Shown here piece by piece: positions 1-7,799 of a stretch of 45,431 bases of DNA. The stretch covers positions 1 through 45,431 of the forward strand of contig CAYRWM010000014.1 in the NCBI GenBank assembly GCA_964428055.1, written 5' to 3'. Under the pieces are notes generated by a model. It saw only the letters and a list, made by a program, of their open reading frames with translations, did not search any database and was not told the DNA's origin. The translations under genes were made by a program, and so were the position numbers. Positions within the stretch are counted from its first letter, which is position 1; each line of letters begins with the position of its first letter. This stretch comes from CAYRWM01 sp964428055 (GTDB lineage: Bacteria; Bacillota; Clostridia; Christensenellales; Christensenellaceae).

Positions 1-629
1 AATTCGCTTGTACCTGCATGTCCTAGCGTACAGAATATGGCACCCGCGTATGTTTCGCCGTTCAGTTTTACCAGTACGGGTCTCTTTTCCCATGTGGGAG
101 CTCCGCCGCACATTCTGACGAATGAATCGGCATCGGTCTGGGATACGGGCGTGACTTCAGCGTTATTAACACCCCCGGTCCTGGTCATGGTGAAGGTCGC
201 GTCGCTGTACAGATCCTTTATGAGGGCTCTGTCTCCGACCTTGAACAGTTTGTCCATTTCCTCCCATTTCTTTATCGCACCGTATTCCTTCGGATAGTAT
301 TCTCTTTTACCCCAGACAGATACGAAAGCCTTATTCCTGGACGCGCTCTTTGCGTTGTTTGAGAAGAGCAGCGTCTGCGTTTCCACATCAGCCTTGCCTG
401 TTGCGTCAAGTCCGTTGCTTGACTGGAATTTCCTTATGGCTTCTTCCGTGAAATCACTCAGGCGGTTTGTGGTCCTGTAGTTGAAATAACCGAGATCCCG
501 GAGCCTGTTCTGTATCTGAGCTATGTCTCCGCCGCTGTCGCCGTTTTTGTATGTCGTGTCAAACATGGCCAGCGCATTTGCGGGCATGAGAGCTATGGCA
601 ACGGCGAGAGCCAGCAATAGTTTCTTCAT
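1..629 (-). CDS. Secreted peptidoglycan-binding-domain protein (3' end cut by window edge)
   Basis: About 209 residues are visible, read on the minus strand from an ATG at 629-627; the C-terminus runs off the left edge. The first 21 or so residues form a classic signal peptide: MKK, a hydrophobic stretch, then ANALA before the predicted cleavage site. Residues about 30-90 match a PG_binding_1 fold, with spaced GDIAQIQNRLRDLGYF and FTEEAIRKFQSSNGL helices and the usual turn, so the protein probably docks to cell-wall glycan. The following 120 residues resemble a conserved extracellular module found behind such domains in clostridial exported proteins, but I cannot assign it a catalytic activity. 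An AGAGG site lies 6-7 bases upstream of the start. It is transcribed divergently from recX. The family call is confident; the function is not. Confidence 0.8.
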   Translation of the reverse strand, partial: MKKLLLALAVAIALMPANALAMFDTTYKNGDSGGDIAQIQNRLRDLGYFNYRTTNRLSDFTEEAIRKFQSSNGLDATGKADVETQTLLFSNNAKSASRNKAFVSVWGKREYYPKEYGAIKKWEEMDKLFKVGDRALIKDLYSDATFTMTRTGGVNNAEVTPVSQTDADSFVRMCGGAPTWEKRPVLVKLNGETYAGAIFCTLGHAGTSE

Positions 630-657
630 TTCAAGCCTCTTTTCAAGAGTTTTAATA

Positions 658-686
658 ATTGTACAATATTGACCGCTATTAATCAA
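658..686 (-). promoter_or_regulatory. Sigma-A-type promoter for the peptidoglycan-binding protein gene
   Basis: On the minus strand TTGATT (686-681) and TACAAT (663-658) are separated by exactly 17 bases, about 30 bases before the start codon. This is a good match to the vegetative consensus. No experimental support. Confidence 0.6.
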
Positions 687-715
687 ATTGGCTTTATGTG
701 ACTGTTATTATGTTA

Positions 716-721
716 TATAAT
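716..721 (+). promoter_or_regulatory. Candidate -10 element directly before recX
   Basis: A perfect TATAAT ends 6 bases before the ATG at 728, so transcription would begin at or next to the start codon. The -35 region is poor (TTTATG or CTTTAT at about 692-698). No Shine-Dalgarno sequence precedes either the ATG at 728 or the GTG at 698. The element may drive a leaderless recX mRNA, or it may be fortuitous in AT-rich DNA. Confidence 0.35.
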
Positions 722-727
722 TATTAT

Positions 728-1348
728 ATGTTCATAAAAAGCATCCAACCAGGCAAAAAGAATAAGGACAGGTTTAATATATACAGCGATGACGGTTTCG
801 CGTTCTCGGTATATGCGGAGACTGCTGTAATGGAGGGTCTTAAGGAAGGCATGGAACTTTCCGAAGCCAGGATAGCGGAGATCCGCGAGACCGATGAGCG
901 CAAGTATGCGCTTGAGATAGCTCTTGGATTTCTGGAGACACGTATGCGTTCGGAAAAGGAGATCCGCGACAGGCTTAAAAGAGCAGAGATATCCCCAGGG
1001 AGTATAGACAGTGCTGTAGAAAGGCTCAAAGGACTCGGTTACATAGATGACGGGCAGTATGCCATGACTTATGCCGCTGAACTGTCCGGCAGATACGGTG
1101 CCGGTATGATCAGACAGAAACTTAGGGAGCGTGGTATAAGCGGTGAGGCCGCTGAGAAGGCTGTTGAATCAGTCGATACGGACGGCTCGATGATTGAATG
1201 GATTGAAAAGCTTGCGTTCAGATACAGAGATGATGACGTTCAGAAGGCGCGTCAGAAGATGATCAGAAATCTTATAGCCAAAGGCTACAGATACGATGAT
1301 ATAAAAGGGCCCGTGGAAAGAGCACTCAAAAGCGGGCGGGAGGATTAG
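728..1348 (+). CDS. recX: Regulatory protein RecX
   Basis: A 206-residue protein of the RecX family, which binds RecA filaments and modulates recombination and SOS activity in the cytoplasm. The N-terminus (KKNKDRFNIYSDDGFAFSV) matches the Firmicute RecX start. It is followed by helical repeats typical of the family, including RMRSEKEIRDRL near residue 80 and a second repeat around GYIDDGQYA. A longer reading frame opens at GTG 698, but the ATG at 728 gives the family-like N-terminus, so I chose it; neither start has a clear ribosome-binding site. It ends three bases before the S58 peptidase gene and is probably cotranscribed with it. RecA is not in the window. Confidence 0.88.
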   Translation: MFIKSIQPGKKNKDRFNIYSDDGFAFSVYAETAVMEGLKEGMELSEARIAEIRETDERKYALEIALGFLETRMRSEKEIRDRLKRAEISPGSIDSAVERLKGLGYIDDGQYAMTYAAELSGRYGAGMIRQKLRERGISGEAAEKAVESVDTDGSMIEWIEKLAFRYRDDDVQKARQKMIRNLIAKGYRYDDIKGPVERALKSGRED

Positions 1349-1351
1349 TTT

Positions 1352-2278
1352 ATGATTAAGTATTCCGGATCTATAACTGATATCAAAGGCATACTTGTAG
1401 GAAATGCGTCCGACCCCGGCAGGACGACGGGGGTAACGGCTGTCCTTGCGGAAAAAGGCGCGGTATGCGGTGTCGATGTCAGAGGGTCGGCTCCGGGCAC
1501 CAGAGAGACAGCGCTCCTTGGACAGGCGAAGACAGTGGATACCGTTCACTGCATAATGTTGTGCGGTGGCAGCGCTTTCGGCCTTGACGCCGCTGGAGGA
1601 GCGATGAAGTTCCTTGAAGAAAAAGGGTGCGGTTTCAAAACTCCTTTTGCGACTGTTCCGATTGTTCCTGCCTGCGCTATATATGATCTTGACTATGTTT
1701 CGCCGGACGTGCGTCCGGACGGTGATATGGGTTATGCTGCGTGTAAAGCTGCTGCGGAAAGTTTCACGCAGGGATCGTTCGGTGCCGGTACAGGTGCGAC
1801 GGTCGGTAAGATAATGGGGCCTGATCACGCGCAGAAGAGCGGAGTCGGCACGAGCTCAATAGAGCTTGGGGACGGCATAATGGTGGCATCCATAGCGGTT
1901 GTCAACGCTTTCGGTGATATTTACGACGGAAACATTATTATTGCAGGCGCGTCAGATGACAGCGGCTATATTGATACAGAAAAGAGCTTCATTGACTTAA
2001 AGCCTGATTTCTTCGGTATGAACACGACTATAGGAGTAATAGCGACTAATGCTAAACTCACAAAGGATGAAGCGACTAAACTGGCCCAGATGGGCAATAA
2101 CGGTATATGTTCGGCTGTGAGACCATCGCATACAGTATTTGACGGAGACACGGTCTTCGGCCTGAGCTGCGGGGACAGGGAACTACCGCTGGCGTATCTG
2201 ACTGCGGCGGCGCAGGAAACGTTCAGACGCAGTGTGGTGAATGCGGTGCTAGCCGCAGGGAGCGAAACAGAAAGATAA
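1352..2278 (+). CDS. P1 (S58) family N-terminal nucleophile peptidase, DmpA-like
   Basis: A 308-residue cytoplasmic protein of the DmpA/L-aminopeptidase D-esterase (MEROPS S58) family. These enzymes self-cleave to expose a Ser or Thr nucleophile and act as aminopeptidases, sometimes on D- or beta-peptides. Family landmarks are the RGSAPGTRET segment (residues about 44-53), LCGGSAFGLDAA (about 70-81) and GATVGK (about 149). The probable processing site is MNTTIGV, with T225/T226 as candidate nucleophile. It sits between recX and the hydrate-repair gene, with very short spacers on both sides. The physiological substrate cannot be read from the sequence. Confidence 0.82.
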   Translation: MIKYSGSITDIKGILVGNASDPGRTTGVTAVLAEKGAVCGVDVRGSAPGTRETALLGQAKTVDTVHCIMLCGGSAFGLDAAGGAMKFLEEKGCGFKTPFATVPIVPACAIYDLDYVSPDVRPDGDMGYAACKAAAESFTQGSFGAGTGATVGKIMGPDHAQKSGVGTSSIELGDGIMVASIAVVNAFGDIYDGNIIIAGASDDSGYIDTEKSFIDLKPDFFGMNTTIGVIATNAKLTKDEATKLAQMGNNGICSAVRPSHTVFDGDTVFGLSCGDRELPLAYLTAAAQETFRRSVVNAVLAAGSETER

Positions 2279-2289
2279 GAGGTTTACAA

Positions 2290-4140
2290 ATGTATATAGC
2301 TTTAACTTCAGATCAGAGCAAGGCACTTGATTCCTATATGATCAACGAAAAGAAGATACCCGGCATCGTCCTTATGGAGAATGCTGCACTGAGCGTGATC
2401 GACAAAATATGCGGGATGGACGATGTTTCGAGTGCTGCTGTTGTATGCGGTACCGGAAACAACGGAGGCGACGGTTTTGCGGTTGCGAGAGGGCTCATGA
2501 TACGCGGTTATGATGTGACAGTCATAGCGGTGGGCAGTGTCGACCGTATCAGAGGGGATGCGAAGGTCAACTATGATATAATTGCCGGTTCGCATGATAT
2601 CTTTTTTGCGGATGATTATTCCGACATGGATCTTATATCAGAGATGCTGCCTGCTTCCGATATAGTGATCGATGCTATGTTCGGTACCGGGCTCGACCGC
2701 CCGGTAGAGGGTGTGTATGCTGGTGTCATTGAGGCTGTCAATCACTGCGGACGGCCTGTGCTCAGCATAGACATCCCTTCGGGAGTAAATGCTGACAGCG
2801 GGCAGATAATGGGCTGCTGTGTGTGCGCTGACTGGACAGTCACTTTCCAGACTGCCAAGAGGGGACACTTCCTTTATCCCGGAGCTGCGTGTGTCGGTGA
2901 ACTCACGGTTGCGGTGATAGGTGATGACGAAGGCTGCGATGTGTATGACGGCAGCGAAGTGGAGGTGTTCTTCCCGGATGATGAAGATCTGTCTGTTGCA
3001 GCCCGGAAAAGCGATGCGAATAAAGGGGATTTCGGAAAGCTCCTCATAATAGCGGGCAGCGAAGGCATGGCGGGAGCAGCGCGTCTGTGCGCAGAGGCTG
3101 CGGTCAGGACCGGTGCGGGGCTTACAACCGTTGCTACTGTCGGTTATGTCGCTGACCGTCTGCAGACTGCACTGCCCGAGGTCATTGTCAAAGTATTAAG
3201 GGATGACAATGGTGCCGTGCACGGTGATTCGGTCAGAGCACTGGACAGTTTTCTCGCTGATAAGGATGCTGTGGCTGTGGGGCCCGGCATCGGAACAGGT
3301 GAAGGGGCAAGAATACTCGTAGAGCATATAGTCACCAACCGTGATATTATTAAGGTTTTTGACGCTGATGCGCTCAATGTTCTTTCCGAGAACATGGATA
3401 TCCTTTATGAAAAGGAGGGGCGTATACTACTTACACCGCATCCTAAAGAGTTTTCAAGACTCAGCGGGCTTAGCGTTAAAGACATACTTTCGGATCCCGT
3501 TGAAGTCGTAAAGAACTTTGCGGCGAACTACGGAGTATCTGTGCTGCTCAAAGGCGCATGCACTGTTGTCTGTGATGAAAGCGGTGCTGTTTCATTTGCA
3601 TGCGGAGACGTTCCGGGGCTTGCGAAAGGAGGCAGCGGTGATGTGCTGACAGGAATAATCGCTGCGCTGGCGGCACAGAATGATGATGTCAGTATGTCAG
3701 CGGTTCTGGGTGCATGCCTGCACAAAGCAGCAGGTCTCAGAGCCCAGGAAGCGATGGGAGAGTATTCCGTTACTGCAAGGGATATAATATTTGAGATAGG
3801 TCCTTCCATGTCAGCGGTGACTATTGACGGTGATGACATGTGCGGCTGCCACTTCGGGGACGAAGAAGAAGAGGAAGAAGCATTTGAAGCGTACGGGGAA
3901 CCTTCTCAGGATGAGCCCTTGGATGATGTCACGCCTGAAGAGCCGGAATATGACGAACCGGATGATTACGATGACGACGAAGATGATGACGACGGTTACA
4001 GGTACGGCGGGCTGGACGACGGTCTAGAGGATGAAGAAGAATGCGAATATGAAGAGGAAGAACCTGAGCTTGGCCTGTTCGGTGAAAAACCGAAAAAGAA
4101 GGAGGATGACGGTCCGCATCTTGAGTATAAGGAGTACTGA
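2290..4140 (+). CDS. nnr: Bifunctional NAD(P)H-hydrate epimerase/dehydratase with acidic C-terminal tail
   Basis: This metabolite-repair enzyme converts damaged NADHX/NADPHX back to NAD(P)H. Residues 1 to about 215 form the YjeF_N epimerase domain (GTGNNGGDGFAVAR near residue 55; SIDIPSGVNADSG near 160). Residues about 240-510 form the ribokinase-like ADP-dependent dehydratase domain (VGPGIG, LTPHPKEFSRL, and GLAKGGSGDVLTGI with the catalytic Asp near residue 454). Normal family length is about 500 residues. Here a further 100 or so residues (about 517-616) are dominated by Asp and Glu, beginning with a DMCGCH segment and ending with a short Lys-rich stretch. The tail is in frame and unlike the rest of the family. 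The gene probably closes the recX transcription unit. Confidence 0.93.
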   Translation: MYIALTSDQSKALDSYMINEKKIPGIVLMENAALSVIDKICGMDDVSSAAVVCGTGNNGGDGFAVARGLMIRGYDVTVIAVGSVDRIRGDAKVNYDIIAGSHDIFFADDYSDMDLISEMLPASDIVIDAMFGTGLDRPVEGVYAGVIEAVNHCGRPVLSIDIPSGVNADSGQIMGCCVCADWTVTFQTAKRGHFLYPGAACVGELTVAVIGDDEGCDVYDGSEVEVFFPDDEDLSVAARKSDANKGDFGKLLIIAGSEGMAGAARLCAEAAVRTGAGLTTVATVGYVADRLQTALPEVIVKVLRDDNGAVHGDSVRALDSFLADKDAVAVGPGIGTGEGARILVEHIVTNRDIIKVFDADALNVLSENMDILYEKEGRILLTPHPKEFSRLSGLSVKDILSDPVEVVKNFAANYGVSVLLKGACTVVCDESGAVSFACGDVPGLAKGGSGDVLTGIIAALAAQNDDVSMSAVLGACLHKAAGLRAQEAMGEYSVTARDIIFEIGPSMSAVTIDGDDMCGCHFGDEEEEEEAFEAYGEPSQDEPLDDVTPEEPEYDEPDDYDDDEDDDDGYRYGGLDDGLEDEEECEYEEEEPELGLFGEKPKKKEDDGPHLEYKEY

Positions 4141-4146
4141 TGCGTA

Positions 4147-4175
4147 TTGACACCGAATATACACGGTAATATAAT
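4147..4175 (+). promoter_or_regulatory. Consensus vegetative promoter for the ribU riboswitch transcript
   Basis: TTGACA (4147-4152) and TATAAT (4170-4175) are separated by 17 bases, a perfect sigma-A consensus. Transcription would start near 4182, just ahead of the FMN aptamer. Confidence 0.88.
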
Positions 4176-4193
4176 CTTAACTGAAAATATAAT

Positions 4194-4308
4194 AAGGTCT
4201 TCGGGGCAGGGTGAGATTCCCTACCGGCAGTATAGCCTGCGAGCCCATACGGGAATGATACGGTGAGATTCCGTAGCCGACGGTCAAAGTCCGGACGGGA
4301 GAAGATAT
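4194..4308 (+). ncRNA. FMN riboswitch (RFN element)
   Basis: The conserved blocks of the RFN aptamer appear in order: TCTTCGGGGCAGGGTGAGAT, TCCCTACCGGCAGTATAG, CCTGCGAGCCC, the internal GGTGAGATTCCGTAGCCGAC segment and GGTCAAAGTCCGGACGGGAG closing with AAGA. The element binds flavin mononucleotide. It lies between a consensus promoter and an intrinsic terminator, so FMN binding probably favours termination before ribU. Matching to the family is unambiguous by eye; the regulatory direction is inferred from the layout. Confidence 0.95.
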
Positions 4309-4326
4309 ATATCTTTCGATTCATGA

Positions 4327-4353
4327 GCTCCGTTTGTCACGGAGCTTTTTTTT
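4327..4353 (+). terminator. Riboswitch expression-platform terminator
   Basis: GCTCCG (4327-4332) pairs with CGGAGC (4340-4345) around a seven-base loop and is followed by eight T residues. It stands between the FMN aptamer and the ribU ribosome-binding site, the position expected for attenuation control. Confidence 0.88.
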
Positions 4354-4385
4354 GAGTGTTGAAGGCCTTAGGAAGAGGAGAAAAA

Positions 4386-4922
4386 ATGAAAACAAGAAGA
4401 ATCATCACAATTGCAGTTCTGGCGGCCATATCAGTAGTTCTGGTGGCGCTGATCCATTTTCCTATCTTTCCTGCTGCGGCCTTCCTGGAGTATGACCCGG
4501 CGGATATTCCGATCTTCATAGGAACGTTCGCTTTCGGTCCTGTCGCAGGCATAATACTTACCGTTATAGCGTCTGTTATACAGGGTGTAACTGTGAGCGC
4601 TGCATCGGGCATAATAGGCATAGCTATGCATATCATAGCGACCGGGGTGTTCGTGCTGGTAGCCGGCAACATTTACAGGAAGAACAAAACTCTCAAAGGT
4701 GCTATAATATCACTAGTGGCAGGCGTTGTAGCGATGACAGCTGCTATGGCTCTCTGGAACATAATCGTCACACCTATCTATATGGGCGTGGAGACTGAAG
4801 TCGTGCTGGGCATGCTGTGGCCCGTCATAATACCGTTCAACCTTATTAAAGCGGGGATCAATGCGGTCATAACATTCTTCCTGTACAAGAGGCTGAGCAA
4901 ATTCCTGAAAAAGCAAAGTTGA
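4386..4922 (+). CDS. ribU: Riboflavin ECF transporter substrate-binding membrane subunit RibU
   Basis: A 178-residue S component of an energy-coupling factor transporter that captures riboflavin and works with shared EcfA/EcfA'/EcfT modules encoded elsewhere. It has about five to six hydrophobic helices and the RibU signature LEYDPADIPIFIGTF near residue 37. A GTG lies in frame at 4356, but that lies just after the terminator T-run. The ATG at 4386 follows an AGGAG site (4376-4380) and is the better start. The FMN riboswitch upstream independently supports riboflavin uptake. The gene is followed after nine bases by tsaE with no terminator between them. Confidence 0.95.
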   Translation: MKTRRIITIAVLAAISVVLVALIHFPIFPAAAFLEYDPADIPIFIGTFAFGPVAGIILTVIASVIQGVTVSAASGIIGIAMHIIATGVFVLVAGNIYRKNKTLKGAIISLVAGVVAMTAAMALWNIIVTPIYMGVETEVVLGMLWPVIIPFNLIKAGINAVITFFLYKRLSKFLKKQS

Positions 4923-4931
4923 AAGAAGAAT

Positions 4932-5360
4932 ATGCTTAAAGAATATATCTCAGACAGTGCAGATGAGACGTTTGATATAGGGAAGACTTTTTCCGGTTGC
5001 CTTAAATGCGGTGACGTTATAGCTCTGAGCGGTGATCTCGGTGCGGGAAAGACCGTCTTCGTAAAAGGAATAGCTAAGGGGCTTAATATCGGGGAACTGA
5101 TAACAAGCCCCACGTTTAATATTGTCAGGGAATACCAGGGTGACCTGAAGCTTTATCATTTTGATGTATACAGGATATCTTCGGATGAGGAGATGGATGA
5201 GACAGGTTACTATGACTGTCAGAGGGACGGCGTTGCAGTAATCGAATGGGCGGAGATCATAAAGGATATACTGCCTGAAAAACACATACGCGTGACCATT
5301 GAGCACCTTGGCGGAAACAGCAGACATATTACGGTCGAATGGCCTGAGGAGGAAGACTAA
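4932..5360 (+). CDS. tsaE: tRNA threonylcarbamoyladenosine biosynthesis ATPase TsaE
   Basis: A 142-residue cytoplasmic ATPase that supports the TsaB-TsaD complex in making the t6A modification at position 37 of ANN-decoding tRNAs. The Walker A motif GDLGAGKT lies near residues 36-43 and the family segment SPTFNIVREY near 58-67. Length matches the family. The stop codon overlaps the tsaB start by one base (TAATG), indicating translational coupling. It lacks a visible promoter of its own and is probably read from the ribU riboswitch promoter. Confidence 0.95.
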   Translation: MLKEYISDSADETFDIGKTFSGCLKCGDVIALSGDLGAGKTVFVKGIAKGLNIGELITSPTFNIVREYQGDLKLYHFDVYRISSDEEMDETGYYDCQRDGVAVIEWAEIIKDILPEKHIRVTIEHLGGNSRHITVEWPEEED

Positions 5361-6034
5361 TGAAAATCCTCGGAGTTGATACAACTGGCAGCCGCTTGAG
5401 CGTGGCCCTGAGCGAGGATGAAAAGATAATCGCGGAAGTATACGGAGATGATTCAAAGAAGCATCTTGAAACGCTTATGCCGTGCCTGGACGAACTGCTG
5501 AAGACGACGGGAAATACGGCCGAAGATATTGACCTGTATGCTCTGAGCGCAGGTCCGGGATCGTTTACAGGCATCAGGATAGGCGCTGCAGCGGTCGAGG
5601 CGATGGCTCAAAAATACGGTAAGGACGTTGTGCAGGTCGATACTTTGGAAGCTTTTTGCAAAAACGTACATTCTGATGCTGCTATATGCGCCATGATCGA
5701 TGCGAGGCATGATGAAGTGTTCGCAAGAGTTGTAAAGGGCGATGAGGTGATTGTTGGTTCAGGACCTGTAGGCGTTAATGATCTTCTTGGGGAAATCGGC
5801 GAAAGAGAAACGGTGTTCGTCGGCGACGGCGCCAGAGTCTACCATGACAGGATAACCGCTTTCAGCGATGCATACAGCATAGCTGAAGATGACTGCATTC
5901 TTCAGAAGGGCGGTTCCGTCTGCATCTCAGGATACTATATGTTTCTCCGCGGCGAAGTGTCGTCATGCTTTGAAATAAAGCCCATGTATATGAAACTGTC
6001 TCAGGCTGAAAGGTATAAGAAATTTGGCAGATAG
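5360..6034 (+). CDS. tsaB: t6A biosynthesis protein TsaB
   Basis: A 224-residue paralogue of the Kae1/TsaD ASKHA ATPase fold that scaffolds the t6A synthesis complex. The N-terminal ILGVDTTGSRLSVAL and the SAGPGSFTGIRIG motif near residues 63-75 are diagnostic. It sits in the standard tsaE-tsaB-rimI order, overlapping tsaE by one base and rimI by eleven. TsaD and TsaC are not in the window, so the pathway is completed elsewhere. Confidence 0.95.
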   Translation: MKILGVDTTGSRLSVALSEDEKIIAEVYGDDSKKHLETLMPCLDELLKTTGNTAEDIDLYALSAGPGSFTGIRIGAAAVEAMAQKYGKDVVQVDTLEAFCKNVHSDAAICAMIDARHDEVFARVVKGDEVIVGSGPVGVNDLLGEIGERETVFVGDGARVYHDRITAFSDAYSIAEDDCILQKGGSVCISGYYMFLRGEVSSCFEIKPMYMKLSQAERYKKFGR

Positions 6035-6488
6035 CAGTAATCTCACTTTTGTAAAGGCCGGCAAAAAAGAGGTCGGTGATATATTTGATCTCGAACAGGC
6101 ATGTTTTACAAGTCCATGGACATATAACATGCTCTATACAGACATATGTGAAAACAAGATAACTGAATATGTTCTGTGTTTTATGGACGGGAAAGCGGTC
6201 GGTTACGGCGGCATGTGGATGATACTCGATGAGGCGCATATAACAAATGTCTGCGCTCATCCTGACTACAGGAGAAGAGGAATAGCGTCAGCTGTCCTCG
6301 AATGGCTCATCCGCACGGCCGGACAAAAGGGCGCCGACAGGATTACGCTAGAAGTCCGGGTATCAAATGTTGCTGCGATGCATCTGTATGAGAGTTTTGG
6401 TTTTCATGTGTGTGGAAAAAGGAATTCGTATTATTCGGATAACGGAGAGGATGCATACATACTGTGGCTGGACGGTATCGCAAAGTAA
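6024..6488 (+). CDS. rimI: Ribosomal protein bS18-alanine N-acetyltransferase RimI
   Basis: A 154-residue GNAT-family acetyltransferase predicted to acetylate the N-terminal alanine of ribosomal protein S18. The acetyl-CoA-binding motif A is clear (VCAHPDYRRRGIASAVLEWL, near residue 76), followed by LEVRVSNVAAMHLYESFGF. The start is a TTG at 6024 that overlaps the end of tsaB, with an AAGG-type site upstream. RimI commonly travels with tsaB in Firmicutes, which supports the assignment over other GNAT enzymes. No terminator is visible before the icd promoter. Confidence 0.9.
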   Translation: MADSSNLTFVKAGKKEVGDIFDLEQACFTSPWTYNMLYTDICENKITEYVLCFMDGKAVGYGGMWMILDEAHITNVCAHPDYRRRGIASAVLEWLIRTAGQKGADRITLEVRVSNVAAMHLYESFGFHVCGKRNSYYSDNGEDAYILWLDGIAK

Positions 6489-6501
6489 TGCTGAGCCGGG
6501 T

Positions 6502-6530
6502 TTGATAAGAAACCGGAATTAATGTAAAAT
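6502..6530 (+). promoter_or_regulatory. Promoter for icd
   Basis: TTGATA (6502-6507) and TAAAAT (6525-6530) are 17 bases apart. Transcription would start near 6537, leaving a leader of about 45 bases before the icd start. A short imperfect hairpin (6496-6516) overlaps the -35. Confidence 0.55.
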
Positions 6531-6580
6531 ATATAATGCTTCGGACTTGTGCCGGGCAGTACAACATGCAGGAGTTTTTG

Positions 6581-7798
6581 ATGAAGATTCAGATGAATGT
6601 TCCCCTCGTCGAGATGGACGGGGATGAGATGACCAGAATAATATGGTCGATGATCAAGGAAAGGCTCATAGAGCCGTTCGTGGATCTCAAGACTGAGTAT
6701 TACGACCTTGGGCTCGTTCACAGGGACGAAACATCGGATGCTGTTACGACGGAAGCAGCCAACGCCATAAAAAAATACGGCGTTGGTGTTAAATGCGCGA
6801 CGATAACGCCCAATGCCCAGAGGGTAGAGGAGTATTCACTTAAAGAGATGTACAAGAGCCCTAACGGCACTATTAGGGCTGTCCTGGACGGAACCGTGTT
6901 CCGTACTCCTATACTCGTAAAAGGAATATCGCCGTATGTCTCAACATGGAAAAAGCCCATAACGATTGCCAGACATGCCTACGGTGATATCTACAGGGAT
7001 ACAGAAACGCTGGTAGAGAAAGGTTCCAAGGTTGAGTTGGTGACCACTTCAGCGGACGGAAGTGAATCAAGGCAAACGGTATTCGAATTTGATTCAAGCC
7101 CCGGTATAGCTCTTTCCATGTATAATCTGGATTCATCTATATCAAGTTTCGCAAGGAGCTGTTTTAATTATGCGCTGTCGGTCAAGGAGGATCTGTGGTT
7201 TTCTGCAAAGGATACGATCTCCAAGAAATACGATCACAGGTTCAAGGATATATTCCAGGATATATTCGATGCTGAATACAGTGATAGGTTTGAAAAAGCC
7301 GGCATAACATATTTCTATACACTCATAGATGACGCAGTGGCGAGGGTTATAAGATCCGAGGGCGGATATATATGGGCATGTAAGAACTATGACGGTGACG
7401 TCATGAGCGATATGATAGCGACTGCGTTCGGCAGCCTTGCCATGATGACGTCGGTACTCGTTTCTCCTGACGGTTATTATGAATACGAGGCCGCTCACGG
7501 AACAGTTACCCGTCACTACCGTAAACATATGAACGGTGAGGAGACTTCCACTAATTCAGTTGCTACAATATTCGCATGGACCGGCGCTCTCAAAAAGAGA
7601 GGCGAACTGGATTCGAATAAAGACCTTATCCGATTTGCGGACAATCTGGAAAAGGCGACTCTCTCAGTCATTGAGAGCGGCGTTATGACAAAGGATTTAG
7701 CTCTCCTGTCAACGCTTGAGAATAAGCGTACGATCAATACAGGTGAATTTATAGATGAGATAGCAGCGAAACTCGCTGATACTTACAAGGAGGCATAA
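6581..7798 (+). CDS. icd: NADP-dependent isocitrate dehydrogenase (homodimeric, eukaryote-like type)
   Basis: A 405-residue enzyme that oxidatively decarboxylates isocitrate to 2-oxoglutarate, supplying glutamate synthesis and NADPH. The sequence belongs to the subfamily shared with eukaryotes: VEMDGDEMTRIIW at the N-terminus, ITPNAQRVEEY, SPNGTIRAVLDGTVFR at the isocitrate site, and AAHGTVTRHYR at the NADP-binding loop. A reading frame opens at ATG 6536, but that codon overlaps the predicted transcription start. The ATG at 6581, preceded by GGAG (6571-6574), gives the family N-terminus and was chosen. Two bases separate it from the SEC-C gene, so the two are probably cotranscribed. Confidence 0.95.
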   Translation: MKIQMNVPLVEMDGDEMTRIIWSMIKERLIEPFVDLKTEYYDLGLVHRDETSDAVTTEAANAIKKYGVGVKCATITPNAQRVEEYSLKEMYKSPNGTIRAVLDGTVFRTPILVKGISPYVSTWKKPITIARHAYGDIYRDTETLVEKGSKVELVTTSADGSESRQTVFEFDSSPGIALSMYNLDSSISSFARSCFNYALSVKEDLWFSAKDTISKKYDHRFKDIFQDIFDAEYSDRFEKAGITYFYTLIDDAVARVIRSEGGYIWACKNYDGDVMSDMIATAFGSLAMMTSVLVSPDGYYEYEAAHGTVTRHYRKHMNGEETSTNSVATIFAWTGALKKRGELDSNKDLIRFADNLEKATLSVIESGVMTKDLALLSTLENKRTINTGEFIDEIAAKLADTYKEA

Positions 7799-7799
7799 A

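Noticed and set aside
1..5. AATTC at the first bases, like an EcoRI half-site from a clone library
   Set aside because: Five bases occur by chance often enough, and nothing else indicates a vector boundary.
37..297. Plus-strand open frame of 86 codons at the left edge
   Set aside because: It is antisense to the well-supported peptidoglycan-binding protein gene on the minus strand.
1169..1828. Long minus-strand open frame of 219 codons across recX and the S58 peptidase
   Set aside because: It opposes two strongly conserved genes, has no recognisable domain and a composition typical of an antisense shadow.
6496..6516. Hairpin CCGG...CCGG between rimI and icd as a terminator
   Set aside because: The stem has a bulge and no T run follows; it overlaps the icd -35 element instead.
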